The position numbers and the translations under genes were made by a program. A stretch of 24,349 nt of DNA, taken from positions 1-24,349 of the forward strand of contig JAYZBC010000073.1 of NCBI GenBank assembly GCA_036339375.1. Reading direction: 5' to 3'. The DNA comes from JAYZBC01 sp036339375 (GTDB lineage Bacteria; Pseudomonadota; Alphaproteobacteria; MPNO01; UBA2964). Within the stretch, counting starts at the first letter, position 1; each line of letters starts with the position of its first letter. Of this stretch, positions 15,438 through 23,046 are shown piece by piece. The notes under the pieces were generated by a model, which was given only the letters and a program-made list of their open reading frames with translations, did not search any database and had not been told where the DNA came from.

Positions 15438-16376
15438 ATGTTACTAGTTAGCAAAACGACAATCACCTTTTTGGCCTTATACCGCTTGTTGAGCCTGGGA
15501 GCTTTAATGGTATTAGTGACATCTTTGAGTCTTTGTTTTGCTAAATCCGTTTGGTCCAGTGAAAAGGGTGTTTTTCAACTAAATGATGGCAGAGGACATC
15601 TTTCTGCGAAAATGAGGGTGTATTATTTTCGCCCTAAAAATTTTACTCCTAGTAGCCCAATTCTTATCGTTTTGCATGGCAATAACCGGACCGCACGAAA
15701 TTATCGCAATTATTTTGTTGAGCCAGCGCTTCAACATAGTGTCCTAGTGTTGGTTCCAAAATTTTCCCGGGTAAATTACCCGGGTTCACGACATTTTAAC
15801 CTTGGCTATTTGCAGGATCGAGGTGGAAATTTTACGCCTAAATCCCTCTGGGCATTTCCCGTCATAGACCGCGTTTTCAAAAAAGCAAAAAGGTTTTTCC
15901 GGTTTAAAAGCGGTCAGTATTTTTTATTTGGTCATTCTGCAGGTGCACAATTTGTTCATCGATTATTAATTTTTTACCCCTCTCCCCTTTTGAAGGCAGC
16001 TGTAGCGGCAAATGCCGGCTGGTATACCTTTTTGTCCCGCAGCGCGTTTTTTCCATACGGTCTAAAAAATGCCCCGGTGGATGACGCAAATTTGAAACAA
16101 ACTTTTAAAAAAAATTTTATTGTGTTTTTAGGACGAGGGGATAACGATCCTGAGCATCACAGTCTTCGTAATACACCTGAAGCCAAGCGACAGGGGCCAC
16201 ATCGCTTGGCTCGCGGACGGGAGTTCTTTAACCAAGCTGAGAAAATGGCCAAAAATTTTGGGATCCCTTTACATTGGAAGCATGAAGAACTGGCTGATGT
16301 TGGCCATAGTGCCAAATATATGGCAGGACCTGCAGCTAAATTAATGTTTCGACTAAGCCTTGGAGATCTCCGCTAA
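15438..16376 (+). CDS. Exported alpha/beta hydrolase, PHB-depolymerase/feruloyl-esterase-like
   Basis: About 312 residues with a hydrophobic N-terminus (LYRLLSLGALMVLVTSLSLC, roughly 14-33) that looks like a signal peptide or anchor, with possible cleavage after the following CFAKSVWS region. The mature part is an esterase of the PHB-depolymerase type: oxyanion loop VLHGNNRTARNYRN, nucleophile FGHSAGAQF (Ser167), an acid candidate Asp235 in GRGDND, and His290 in DVGHSAKY. It probably hydrolyses an ester in the periplasm or outside the cell. I start at ATG 15438 (GAGAAA upstream); a TTG five codons earlier is possible. It lies 75 bp behind the monooxygenase on the same strand, past a weak hairpin, so it may share the transcript and release an aromatic acid from an ester, but this is inference. 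Confidence 0.82.
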   Translation: MLLVSKTTITFLALYRLLSLGALMVLVTSLSLCFAKSVWSSEKGVFQLNDGRGHLSAKMRVYYFRPKNFTPSSPILIVLHGNNRTARNYRNYFVEPALQHSVLVLVPKFSRVNYPGSRHFNLGYLQDRGGNFTPKSLWAFPVIDRVFKKAKRFFRFKSGQYFLFGHSAGAQFVHRLLIFYPSPLLKAAVAANAGWYTFLSRSAFFPYGLKNAPVDDANLKQTFKKNFIVFLGRGDNDPEHHSLRNTPEAKRQGPHRLARGREFFNQAEKMAKNFGIPLHWKHEELADVGHSAKYMAGPAAKLMFRLSLGDLR

Positions 16377-16487
16377 AATTGGCACTCTGATTGTTAATTT
16401 CGAAAGCGCCCGATAAATTGCGTTCTTGATCTATGAAATTTTATTATTGGAATTAAAACAAAACGATAAAAAGCGAGTCCAAAAATC

Positions 16488-17561
16488 ATGCCGAATCTTG
16501 TCATCCAAAATGATCATATAATACGTGTGTTAAGTGTAATGTTGGATCCTGACTGTGATCCTGAAAGAGTTGCTGGATTTTCTGATTATTATTCAGTCGA
16601 TATGCCAGAGTTTCCTGAATGGTGTGAAAGGTTGCGAAAGCGTTACCCCGCTGTGGCTCCTTCGCGAGTAATTCTGACTGAAAATCAAGAAGAATTTCGT
16701 TCCGCAATTCCAGATGCTGATGCCGTTGTAGTGGAAGATTTTATTGTGGGGGAGGAAGAGCTTGAACTAGCACCCAATTTAAAAATTGTCCAAAATTTTC
16801 GTACAGATATGCGGAATATTGATGAAGAAGCATGTGCTAGGAGAAAAATTCCTGCCCTTCCTTTCCATCGCAAGGTAAACGTTGCCGTCGGAGAACACGC
16901 TTTTGCCCTCATGATGAACCTTGCAAAAAAAATGGTGGAAACCAATAAATTGCTGACCATTTCAGCTCTACAGGCGAAGGGGTGGCCGGCTCGTGTCTAT
17001 GATCGACGTCATACTGCAAATTCGAATTGGGCTCGAATTTCCGGTGTTAAAAATATGGGAGGTTCGACCTTGGGAATAGTTGGTTTGGGGTCAGTCGGTC
17101 GTTATGTGGCAAAATGGGCAAATGCATTCGATATGGATATCCTTTACACCCAAAGAAACCAGTTAAGCAGGTCTTTGGAAGAACAATTTAATGCCGAATA
17201 CGTTTCACTTGATGAAATTTTCGAGAAATCTGATTTCGTTAGTATCCATGTTCCCCTCAACGAATCTACAAGGGGTATGATTGGTTCTTCTCAACTCGAG
17301 AGGGCCAAAGCCGGTATAATTATCGTCAATATAGCACGAGCCGATATTATACAGCGAGATGCTTTGTTATCGGCACTGGATTCTGGGAGACTTGGTGGTG
17401 TTGGCATGGACGTGCACTATAAAGAACCTGGCGAACCGGGTGATCCTTTTCTTGCTTTTGATAATGTGATTATGAGCCCCCACATAGCCATTGGATCTAG
17501 GGTGAATGGGGCTATCGATATGGAGGCCATGGTATCCAATTTAGCGAGTGTGATGAAATGA
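16488..17561 (+). CDS. D-isomer-specific 2-hydroxyacid dehydrogenase family protein
   Basis: A 357-residue NAD(P)-dependent D-2-hydroxyacid dehydrogenase. The Rossmann motif is LGIVGLGSVGRY (Gly199-x-Gly201-x2-Gly204), and the catalytic trio is Arg284 (VNIARAD), Glu313 (YKEPGEPGDPF) and His332 (MSPHIAIGSR). The usual N-T-A-R-G segment has become N-I-A-R-A-D, a mild variation. It would interconvert a 2-oxo acid and a D-2-hydroxy acid in the cytoplasm. No strong SD precedes the ATG. A TATTAT at 16442-16447 with TTGCGT 18 bases upstream is a possible promoter within the 111-bp gap, suggesting separate transcription from the hydrolase gene before it. It could reduce 2-oxo acids released by the ring-cleavage route, but there is no direct evidence for that. 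Confidence 0.88.
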   Translation: MPNLVIQNDHIIRVLSVMLDPDCDPERVAGFSDYYSVDMPEFPEWCERLRKRYPAVAPSRVILTENQEEFRSAIPDADAVVVEDFIVGEEELELAPNLKIVQNFRTDMRNIDEEACARRKIPALPFHRKVNVAVGEHAFALMMNLAKKMVETNKLLTISALQAKGWPARVYDRRHTANSNWARISGVKNMGGSTLGIVGLGSVGRYVAKWANAFDMDILYTQRNQLSRSLEEQFNAEYVSLDEIFEKSDFVSIHVPLNESTRGMIGSSQLERAKAGIIIVNIARADIIQRDALLSALDSGRLGGVGMDVHYKEPGEPGDPFLAFDNVIMSPHIAIGSRVNGAIDMEAMVSNLASVMK

Positions 17562-17724
17562 TTTTTTTTAGGCACTCTGAAGCTATTTGTAATTAATTTA
17601 AAATTTAAACAAAAATTGGTTTCACAAAAAACTAAAGCACTTTAAAGCCCTAATATTGACCTTCATTTCTTGTTGAGGGGTTTTTTGTAGAATTCTTTTC
17701 TATTTATACATTTAGGAGTTTGAT

Positions 17725-19110
17725 TTGACATATCAATTTGTGAATGCGAGGGACAAAAACACAATTCCCATCATTCCGATAGAAACAGCTGTCTTTAAAG
17801 CCTGGTTGAAGACGCAGGAAAACGTTATGAGGCGCTGGGTCAAAAGTGTGGGGTTTAATGCGGAAGCTGGGAGTGTGAGTTTAGTAGCTGGGAAGGATGG
17901 TTCGTTCAGCAAGGTTTTAGTTGGTGTTGATGAATACCATGGCCTTTGGGCTTACGCTGATCTACCCCGGAGGCTTTCTGAAGGCCGTTTTGAAATTGAC
18001 GCCAGGTTTGATACTAAGGGTGCTACGGCTGCCGCAATTGGCTGGGCGTTGGGGTTTTATAAGTTTAATCGTTATAAAAGCAAAACAACTAATTACGACT
18101 TTCCATCTTTGGTTTGGCCGGTAAATTGCGATCGAAGTAGCGTTCGTCGAACCGTTGATGCCATTTTTTTGGTTCGTGATTTAATCAACACGCCCGCGTC
18201 TGATATGGGTCCGGGTGAGCTCGCTGCAGCCACACGAAAATTAGCGCGTAAACATAAAGCCACAGTCAAGGTGATTTCTGGCAAAAATTTGCTTAATCGG
18301 AATTACCCTACAATTCACGCGGTCGGCCGGGCCGCAGATCGGGCGCCTCGGTTGATTGATCTGACTTGGGGACGTCGCACTCATCCTAAGATAACCTTGG
18401 TTGGAAAAGGTGTCTGTTTTGATTCTGGGGGACTGGACCTAAAAAGTGCATCAGGAATGTTGCGAATGAAAAAAGATATGGGTGGTGCGGCACATGTCCT
18501 TGGTCTGGCACACATGATAATGGACGCCAAATTAAAGGTACGATTGCGAGTTCTCATTAGTGCCGTTGAAAACTCAGTTTCAGGTGATGCTTACCGACCT
18601 TCTGACGTTATTCGAACCCGAAAGGGGATTACTGTTGAAATCGGTAATACAGATGCTGAGGGTAGGTTGGTTATGTGTGATGCCTTGGCTGAGGCGGATC
18701 GAGAGAAACCATCAATGATTGCAGATTTTGCAACCTTAACTGGTGCTGCGAGAGTTGCCGTCGGAACCCAAATCGCTGCAATGTTTTGTAACAATGATAA
18801 GTTAGCGGCTGAACTTTACCAAGCGGGTGTCATCAACAATGATCCAATTTGGCGTTTGCCGCTTTATAAACCCTATCGACGTCTTTTGAACAGTAAGGTA
18901 GCCGATATTAATAATGTCTCCGAAGGTGGTTTGGCTGGTGCCATTACGGCAGCGCTTTATTTGGAGGAATTTGTCAGTCCGGCAACGCCTTGGGTTCACT
19001 TTGATATTATGGCCTGGAATGCAATGGCTCTTCCAGGTAGGCCGGTAGGCGGTGAAGCTATGGGTATGAGAGCTCTGTTTGAGGTCATGCAAAAACGTTT
19101 TGGCTTATAG
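17725..19110 (+). CDS. M17 leucyl-aminopeptidase-family metallopeptidase
   Basis: A 461-residue cytosolic M17 aminopeptidase. The catalytic C-terminal domain has the hallmark NTDAEGRL (residues 308-315) and the metal and catalytic residues Lys228 and Asp233 (GKGVCFDSGG), Lys240, Asp251 (KKDMGGAA), Asp310, Glu312 and Arg314. The N-terminal domain (about 1-140) is short and divergent, as in the PepB-like alphaproteobacterial group rather than classic PepA. The start is TTG at 17725, six bases after an AGGAG in TTAGGAGTTTGAT; no better ATG fits. It converges with the yejABEF-type operon, its stop 55 bp from the yejF stop, so imported peptides may be its substrates. A T-run lies between the stops but I see no stable stem. 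Family confidence is very high. Confidence 0.93.
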   Translation: MTYQFVNARDKNTIPIIPIETAVFKAWLKTQENVMRRWVKSVGFNAEAGSVSLVAGKDGSFSKVLVGVDEYHGLWAYADLPRRLSEGRFEIDARFDTKGATAAAIGWALGFYKFNRYKSKTTNYDFPSLVWPVNCDRSSVRRTVDAIFLVRDLINTPASDMGPGELAAATRKLARKHKATVKVISGKNLLNRNYPTIHAVGRAADRAPRLIDLTWGRRTHPKITLVGKGVCFDSGGLDLKSASGMLRMKKDMGGAAHVLGLAHMIMDAKLKVRLRVLISAVENSVSGDAYRPSDVIRTRKGITVEIGNTDAEGRLVMCDALAEADREKPSMIADFATLTGAARVAVGTQIAAMFCNNDKLAAELYQAGVINNDPIWRLPLYKPYRRLLNSKVADINNVSEGGLAGAITAALYLEEFVSPATPWVHFDIMAWNAMALPGRPVGGEAMGMRALFEVMQKRFGL

Positions 19111-19165
19111 TTTTGGTGTCGTATTTGGGGCCAGTTTTGACCTCATCTTTTTTTTGGTTTGAAAT

Positions 19166-20830
19166 TTATGGCGAGGAAACACCTTCTCCGTCGAAAGCTT
19201 CAATTTCAAATGCTGCTTTAATTAGGGCTTGAGTATAACTTTCCTTAGGATTTTCAAAAATCGAATTAGCCGTCCCTTGTTCAACAACCTTACCGTTCCG
19301 CATCACAATGATCTCGTCAGCGAGGGCTCTCACCACTCTTAAATCATGACTTATATATAAATAGGCCAATTTATATTTTACCTGCAGGTCACGGAGTAAT
19401 TCAACGATTTGAGCTTGAACCGACATATCAAGTGCGGAAGTGGGCTCATCCAGTACAACCAAACGAGGCTTAAGAACCATGGCGCGGGCAATTGCAATTC
19501 TCTGCCTCTGTCCTCCAGAAAATTCGTGTGGGTAACGGTCCAAGGCAGTTGAATCTAGCCCCACTTCTGCCAGGGTGTCTGTAATTAATTTACGTCTCTT
19601 TCCATCCCCTAGCGTAGACTGATGAATCAACAATCCCTCTTCTATGATTTGGCCAACGGACATTCTGGGGCTCAAGGACCCATAAGGATCTTGGAAAACG
19701 ATTTGCATTTCTTTTCGAAGAGGTCTGAGAGCCTTCCATTTTTTCCCCTGGAGATGCTCCCCTAAAAACAAAATAGGTCCTTGGCTTTTTTCGAGGCGGA
19801 GCAAACCAAGGGCTAGTGTGGTTTTTCCAGATCCGCTTTCGCCAACGACGCCCAACGTGTGTCCTTCTCTGATCTGGACTGAGACACCGTCAACTGCTTT
19901 CACGTAACCCGTCAAACGACGTAAAACACCACGTTTAACTGGGAACCAAATTTTTAAATTTTCAGATTTTAAGACTATCGTGGAATTTTGAGATGTTGTG
20001 GATTTTTTACCTTTGGGTTCCGACTCTAACAAGTGTTGTGTGTAACTATGCTGTGGTTTTTTGAATATAAGGGAAGTGGGACCGTTTTCCACAATTCGCC
20101 CATTAGTCATCACGTAGACTTTATTGGCAAACTTTCTGACAATAGTCAGGTCATGAGTAATTAAAAGGACAGACATTTGACGCGAAATTTGGAGACTTTT
20201 GAGAAGCGCAAGAATTTGAGCTTGAACGGTTACATCTAACGCTGTAGTTGGCTCATCGGCAATTAAAAGATCCGGATCATTAGCCAAAGACATGGCAATC
20301 ATCGCGCGTTGCCTTTGTCCACCGGAAAGTTGATGAGGAAAAGATTGCATAAGATTTTCCGCATTCGGTAATCCAACTTGTTGCAGTAAATCCAAAATTT
20401 GTTCTTGAGCGTTGGATCGACTTAGATCCTTGTGAAGAAGAAGGACTTCACCAATTTGTTTTTCCAGTGTATGAAGCGGGTTTAAAGAAGTCATTGGTTC
20501 CTGAAAAATCATGCCAATTCGATTACCTCGAATTTTTCGTAAATTTTCTTCTGTTATTCCCATTAACTCTTTCCCATTAAATTTTATACTTCCCGAGGGA
20601 TGATTTGCTTTGGGATAAGGAAGTAACTGGGTAACGGCCAGAGCAGTTACGGTTTTGCCTGAACCGCTTTCTCCAACAAGCGCAACAGTTTCGCCTTTTG
20701 CAATTTCGATATTTACGCCGCGGACCGCTTGTATTTCGTTTTTGTCTTCCCCAAATGAAACAGACAAATTCTCAATTTTTAGAATTGGTTCAGACGTATT
20801 TGGTTGATTTGGAGCTGAAAAAACCATCAC
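19166..20830 (-). CDS. yejF: YejF-type peptide ABC transporter, fused tandem ATPase
   Basis: A 554-residue protein with two complete ABC ATPase domains in one chain, as in YejF. Domain 1: Walker A GESGSGKT (53-60), Q-loop FQEPMTSLNP, signature LSGGQRQR (from 168), Walker B with Asp192-Glu193, and switch His in LLITHD. Domain 2: Walker A at 330-337, FQDPYGSLSP, FSGGQRQR (from 437), Asp461-Glu462, and YISHD. After each core are the oligopeptide-transporter tails (HSYTQHLL and ESYTQALI). It powers peptide import through the YejB/YejE channel at the inner membrane. The yejE stop TAG overlaps a GTG by one base, with an ATG right after (TAGTGATG); either may be the start, and coupling is likely. 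It is the last gene of the operon. Confidence 0.95.
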   Translation of the reverse strand: MMVFSAPNQPNTSEPILKIENLSVSFGEDKNEIQAVRGVNIEIAKGETVALVGESGSGKTVTALAVTQLLPYPKANHPSGSIKFNGKELMGITEENLRKIRGNRIGMIFQEPMTSLNPLHTLEKQIGEVLLLHKDLSRSNAQEQILDLLQQVGLPNAENLMQSFPHQLSGGQRQRAMIAMSLANDPDLLIADEPTTALDVTVQAQILALLKSLQISRQMSVLLITHDLTIVRKFANKVYVMTNGRIVENGPTSLIFKKPQHSYTQHLLESEPKGKKSTTSQNSTIVLKSENLKIWFPVKRGVLRRLTGYVKAVDGVSVQIREGHTLGVVGESGSGKTTLALGLLRLEKSQGPILFLGEHLQGKKWKALRPLRKEMQIVFQDPYGSLSPRMSVGQIIEEGLLIHQSTLGDGKRRKLITDTLAEVGLDSTALDRYPHEFSGGQRQRIAIARAMVLKPRLVVLDEPTSALDMSVQAQIVELLRDLQVKYKLAYLYISHDLRVVRALADEIIVMRNGKVVEQGTANSIFENPKESYTQALIKAAFEIEAFDGEGVSSP

Positions 20831-21924
20831 TAGCTAGTTTTTCGGGGATCGAAGGCGTCTCGGATCGCCTCGCCAATAAAAACAAGGAGACTGAGCATAA
20901 TTGACAAAACCAAAAAAGCAGTCACCCCCAACCAAGGCGCTTGCAAATTGGCTTTGCCTTGTGCGAGCAACTCTCCCAAAGATGGTGAACCCGGTGGCAA
21001 TCCAAAACCTAAAAAATCAAGTGAGGTTAAGGCCGTGATGGATCCAATCAAAATAAAAGGTAAAAACGTAAGTGCTGCAGTCATGGCGTTAGGCAATACA
21101 TGTCGTCGAATAATTGTACTGTTACCTACGCCAAGTGATCGTGCAGCACGGACATAGTCAAAATTTCTTGTTCTCAAGAATTCGGCTCGCACCACCCCTT
21201 CTAGTGCCATCCACTCAAATAACAAAAGAAGTCCCAATAACATCCAAAAACTCGGTTGAAACACACTGGCCAAAATGATCAATAAAAAAAGACGGGGCAT
21301 GCCGCCCCAAACTTCAATAAATCGCTGAAATAAAAGGTCTGTCCAGCCACCAAAAAATCCCTGAATTGCGCCTACAAAAATACCGACGACTGAAGAAAAA
21401 AAGGTTAAAACAAGTCCAAAAATGACACAAACTCTAAAACCGTAGATGACTCGGGCTAATACATCTCTTGCTTGGTCGTCAGTCCCTAAAAGATTTTCCC
21501 AACTAGGTGGAGATGGGGCTGGTACTTTGAGCCCAAAATTAATCGTCCTATAACTGTAGCGAATAGGTGCCCACAATATCCACCCGCCTTTTTTTTTAAT
21601 TAACAGCTGAACATCCTTTTCCCGATATTCAGCTTCCGTCAAGAAGTCTCCCCCAAAGATTGTTTCGGGATATACCTTTATCACTGGGTAGAAAATTTCA
21701 CCCTTATAACTGACCAATAGGGGCTTATCATTTGCAATTAATTCTGCGAAAAGGGTTAAAGTAAATAAGACCAAAAAAATCCAAAACGACCAATACCCAC
21801 GTCGATTTGCCCTGAAACTATTAAGCCGCCTTTTCGTTATAGGAGAAATTTGCCATTTGAAAAATGGCCAGAAAAAAAAGCCGGGATAACGCTTCTGGTT
21901 TGCATTCCGGAAAAATTCAGACAT
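20830..21924 (-). CDS. yejE: YejE-type peptide ABC transporter permease
   Basis: Inner-membrane permease of about 364 residues, DppC/OppC-like, with the long periplasmic loop between the first two membrane segments that marks YejE. The segment RRGYWSFWIFLVLF, then ELIANDKPLLV and GGWILWAPIRYS, is close to E. coli YejE from memory. The EAA loop that contacts the ATPase reads VRAARSLGVGNSTIIRRHVLPNA, within longer conserved flanks. I chose ATG 21924, preceded by GAGG, so the gene overlaps the yejB stop by 8 bp; a start six codons earlier (21942) is also open. It pairs with YejB to form the translocation pore. In enterobacteria this system imports peptides, including the antibiotic microcin C. 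Confidence 0.95.
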   Translation of the reverse strand: MSEFFRNANQKRYPGFFFWPFFKWQISPITKRRLNSFRANRRGYWSFWIFLVLFTLTLFAELIANDKPLLVSYKGEIFYPVIKVYPETIFGGDFLTEAEYREKDVQLLIKKKGGWILWAPIRYSYRTINFGLKVPAPSPPSWENLLGTDDQARDVLARVIYGFRVCVIFGLVLTFFSSVVGIFVGAIQGFFGGWTDLLFQRFIEVWGGMPRLFLLIILASVFQPSFWMLLGLLLLFEWMALEGVVRAEFLRTRNFDYVRAARSLGVGNSTIIRRHVLPNAMTAALTFLPFILIGSITALTSLDFLGFGLPPGSPSLGELLAQGKANLQAPWLGVTAFLVLSIMLSLLVFIGEAIRDAFDPRKTS

Positions 21925-23035
21925 CCCGGACCTCAAAGTCAATTCTTGGATCTATGAGTGTATAGGTCAAATCGCCTATAAGTTTCATAATGAGCCCAAG
22001 TAAGGTAAAGAAAAACAAAGAGGCAAACATGATGGGGTAGTCCCGCTTAATTACCGCTTCAAAACCCAACAAACCGAGACCGTCCAACGAAAAAATTATT
22101 TCAATCAATAAAGCACCTGTGAAAAGGATGCTGACAAAGGCTGAAGGGAACCCGGCAATTACAATGAGCATAGCATTACGGAACACGTGGCCATATAAAA
22201 TCCGGTTTTTTGTTAAGCCCTTTGCTTTGGCGGTTAGTACGTATTGTTGATTAATTTGGTCTAAAAAAGAATTTTTGGTTAAGAAAGTGAGTGCGGCAAA
22301 ACCTCCAATTACCATAGCCAAAATTGGTAAGGCCATGTGCCAAAAATAATCGAGAATTCGCATGGGCCAACTAAGTTGATCCCAGTTTTCGGATACCAGT
22401 CCACGGAGAGGAAACCAGTCCAAATAGCTACCGCCTGCAAATAAAACAATAAGCAAAACAGCAAACAAAAAGCCCGGAATAGCATTTCCCACGATTATGA
22501 TTCCGCTTGTCCAGATATCAAATGAACTGCCGTCATAGACGGCTTTTCGAATACCAAGGGGTATCGATATTAAATAAACAATGAGGGTTGTCCAAACCCC
22601 CAAAGAAATTGAGACAGGGAGTTTAGAAATTACCAAATCCACGACTGTTTCGTCACGAAAATAACTAGTGCCGAAGTCAAATAGAATATAGTTTTTCATC
22701 ATAAGAAAAAACCGTTCGTGGAGCGGCTTATCAAACCCAAATTGTTTTTCTAGTTGTTTGATAAATTCGGGATCCAAGCCCTGGGCCCCGCGATAGGTAT
22801 TGTTGTGTGCAGCTCCTGAAGATGGTTGTTGAGAAGCTGGGCCTGTTCTTCCAACTTCGGTGCCCCCTGTACCGCCAATTCTTGCAGTTGCGCCTACATT
22901 CGTTCCAGTGAGCTGAGCCACAATTTGTTCTACCGGCCCGCCCGGCGCAAATTGGATGATCACAAAATTGATTACCATAATTCCGAAAAGCGTGGGGATG
23001 ATGAGTAAGAGGCGCCTAATTATATAAGAAAGCAT
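21917..23035 (-). CDS. yejB: YejB-type peptide ABC transporter permease
   Basis: A 372-residue DppB/OppB-like inner-membrane permease. The N-terminus (YIIRRLLLIIPTLFGIM) is the first membrane helix. It is followed by APGGPVEQ and the extended, low-complexity Gly/Thr/Ser-rich periplasmic segment (about residues 42-84) typical of YejB, ending in YRGAQGLDPEFI. Later markers are LPVSISLGVWTTLIVYL, IPLGIRKAVYDGS, GGSYLDWFPLRGLVSENW and the EAA loop AKGLTKNRILYGHVFRNA. The C-terminus YTLIDPRIDF is near-identical to the E. coli protein as I remember it. It starts 11 bp after the yejA stop without a clear SD, so translation probably depends on the upstream gene. Confidence 0.95.
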   Translation of the reverse strand: MLSYIIRRLLLIIPTLFGIMVINFVIIQFAPGGPVEQIVAQLTGTNVGATARIGGTGGTEVGRTGPASQQPSSGAAHNNTYRGAQGLDPEFIKQLEKQFGFDKPLHERFFLMMKNYILFDFGTSYFRDETVVDLVISKLPVSISLGVWTTLIVYLISIPLGIRKAVYDGSSFDIWTSGIIIVGNAIPGFLFAVLLIVLFAGGSYLDWFPLRGLVSENWDQLSWPMRILDYFWHMALPILAMVIGGFAALTFLTKNSFLDQINQQYVLTAKAKGLTKNRILYGHVFRNAMLIVIAGFPSAFVSILFTGALLIEIIFSLDGLGLLGFEAVIKRDYPIMFASLFFFTLLGLIMKLIGDLTYTLIDPRIDFEVRDV

Positions 23036-23046
23036 AATGATTAAAG

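Noticed and set aside
16381..17580. GGCACTCTGA repeated just after two consecutive stops (16381-16390 and 17571-17580)
   Set aside because: Curious placement, but an exact 10-mer recurring once over this distance is within chance and neither copy forms a hairpin.
19111..19165. T-run between the convergent aminopeptidase and yejF genes as a terminator
   Set aside because: No stable GC-containing stem precedes the eight T residues on either strand.
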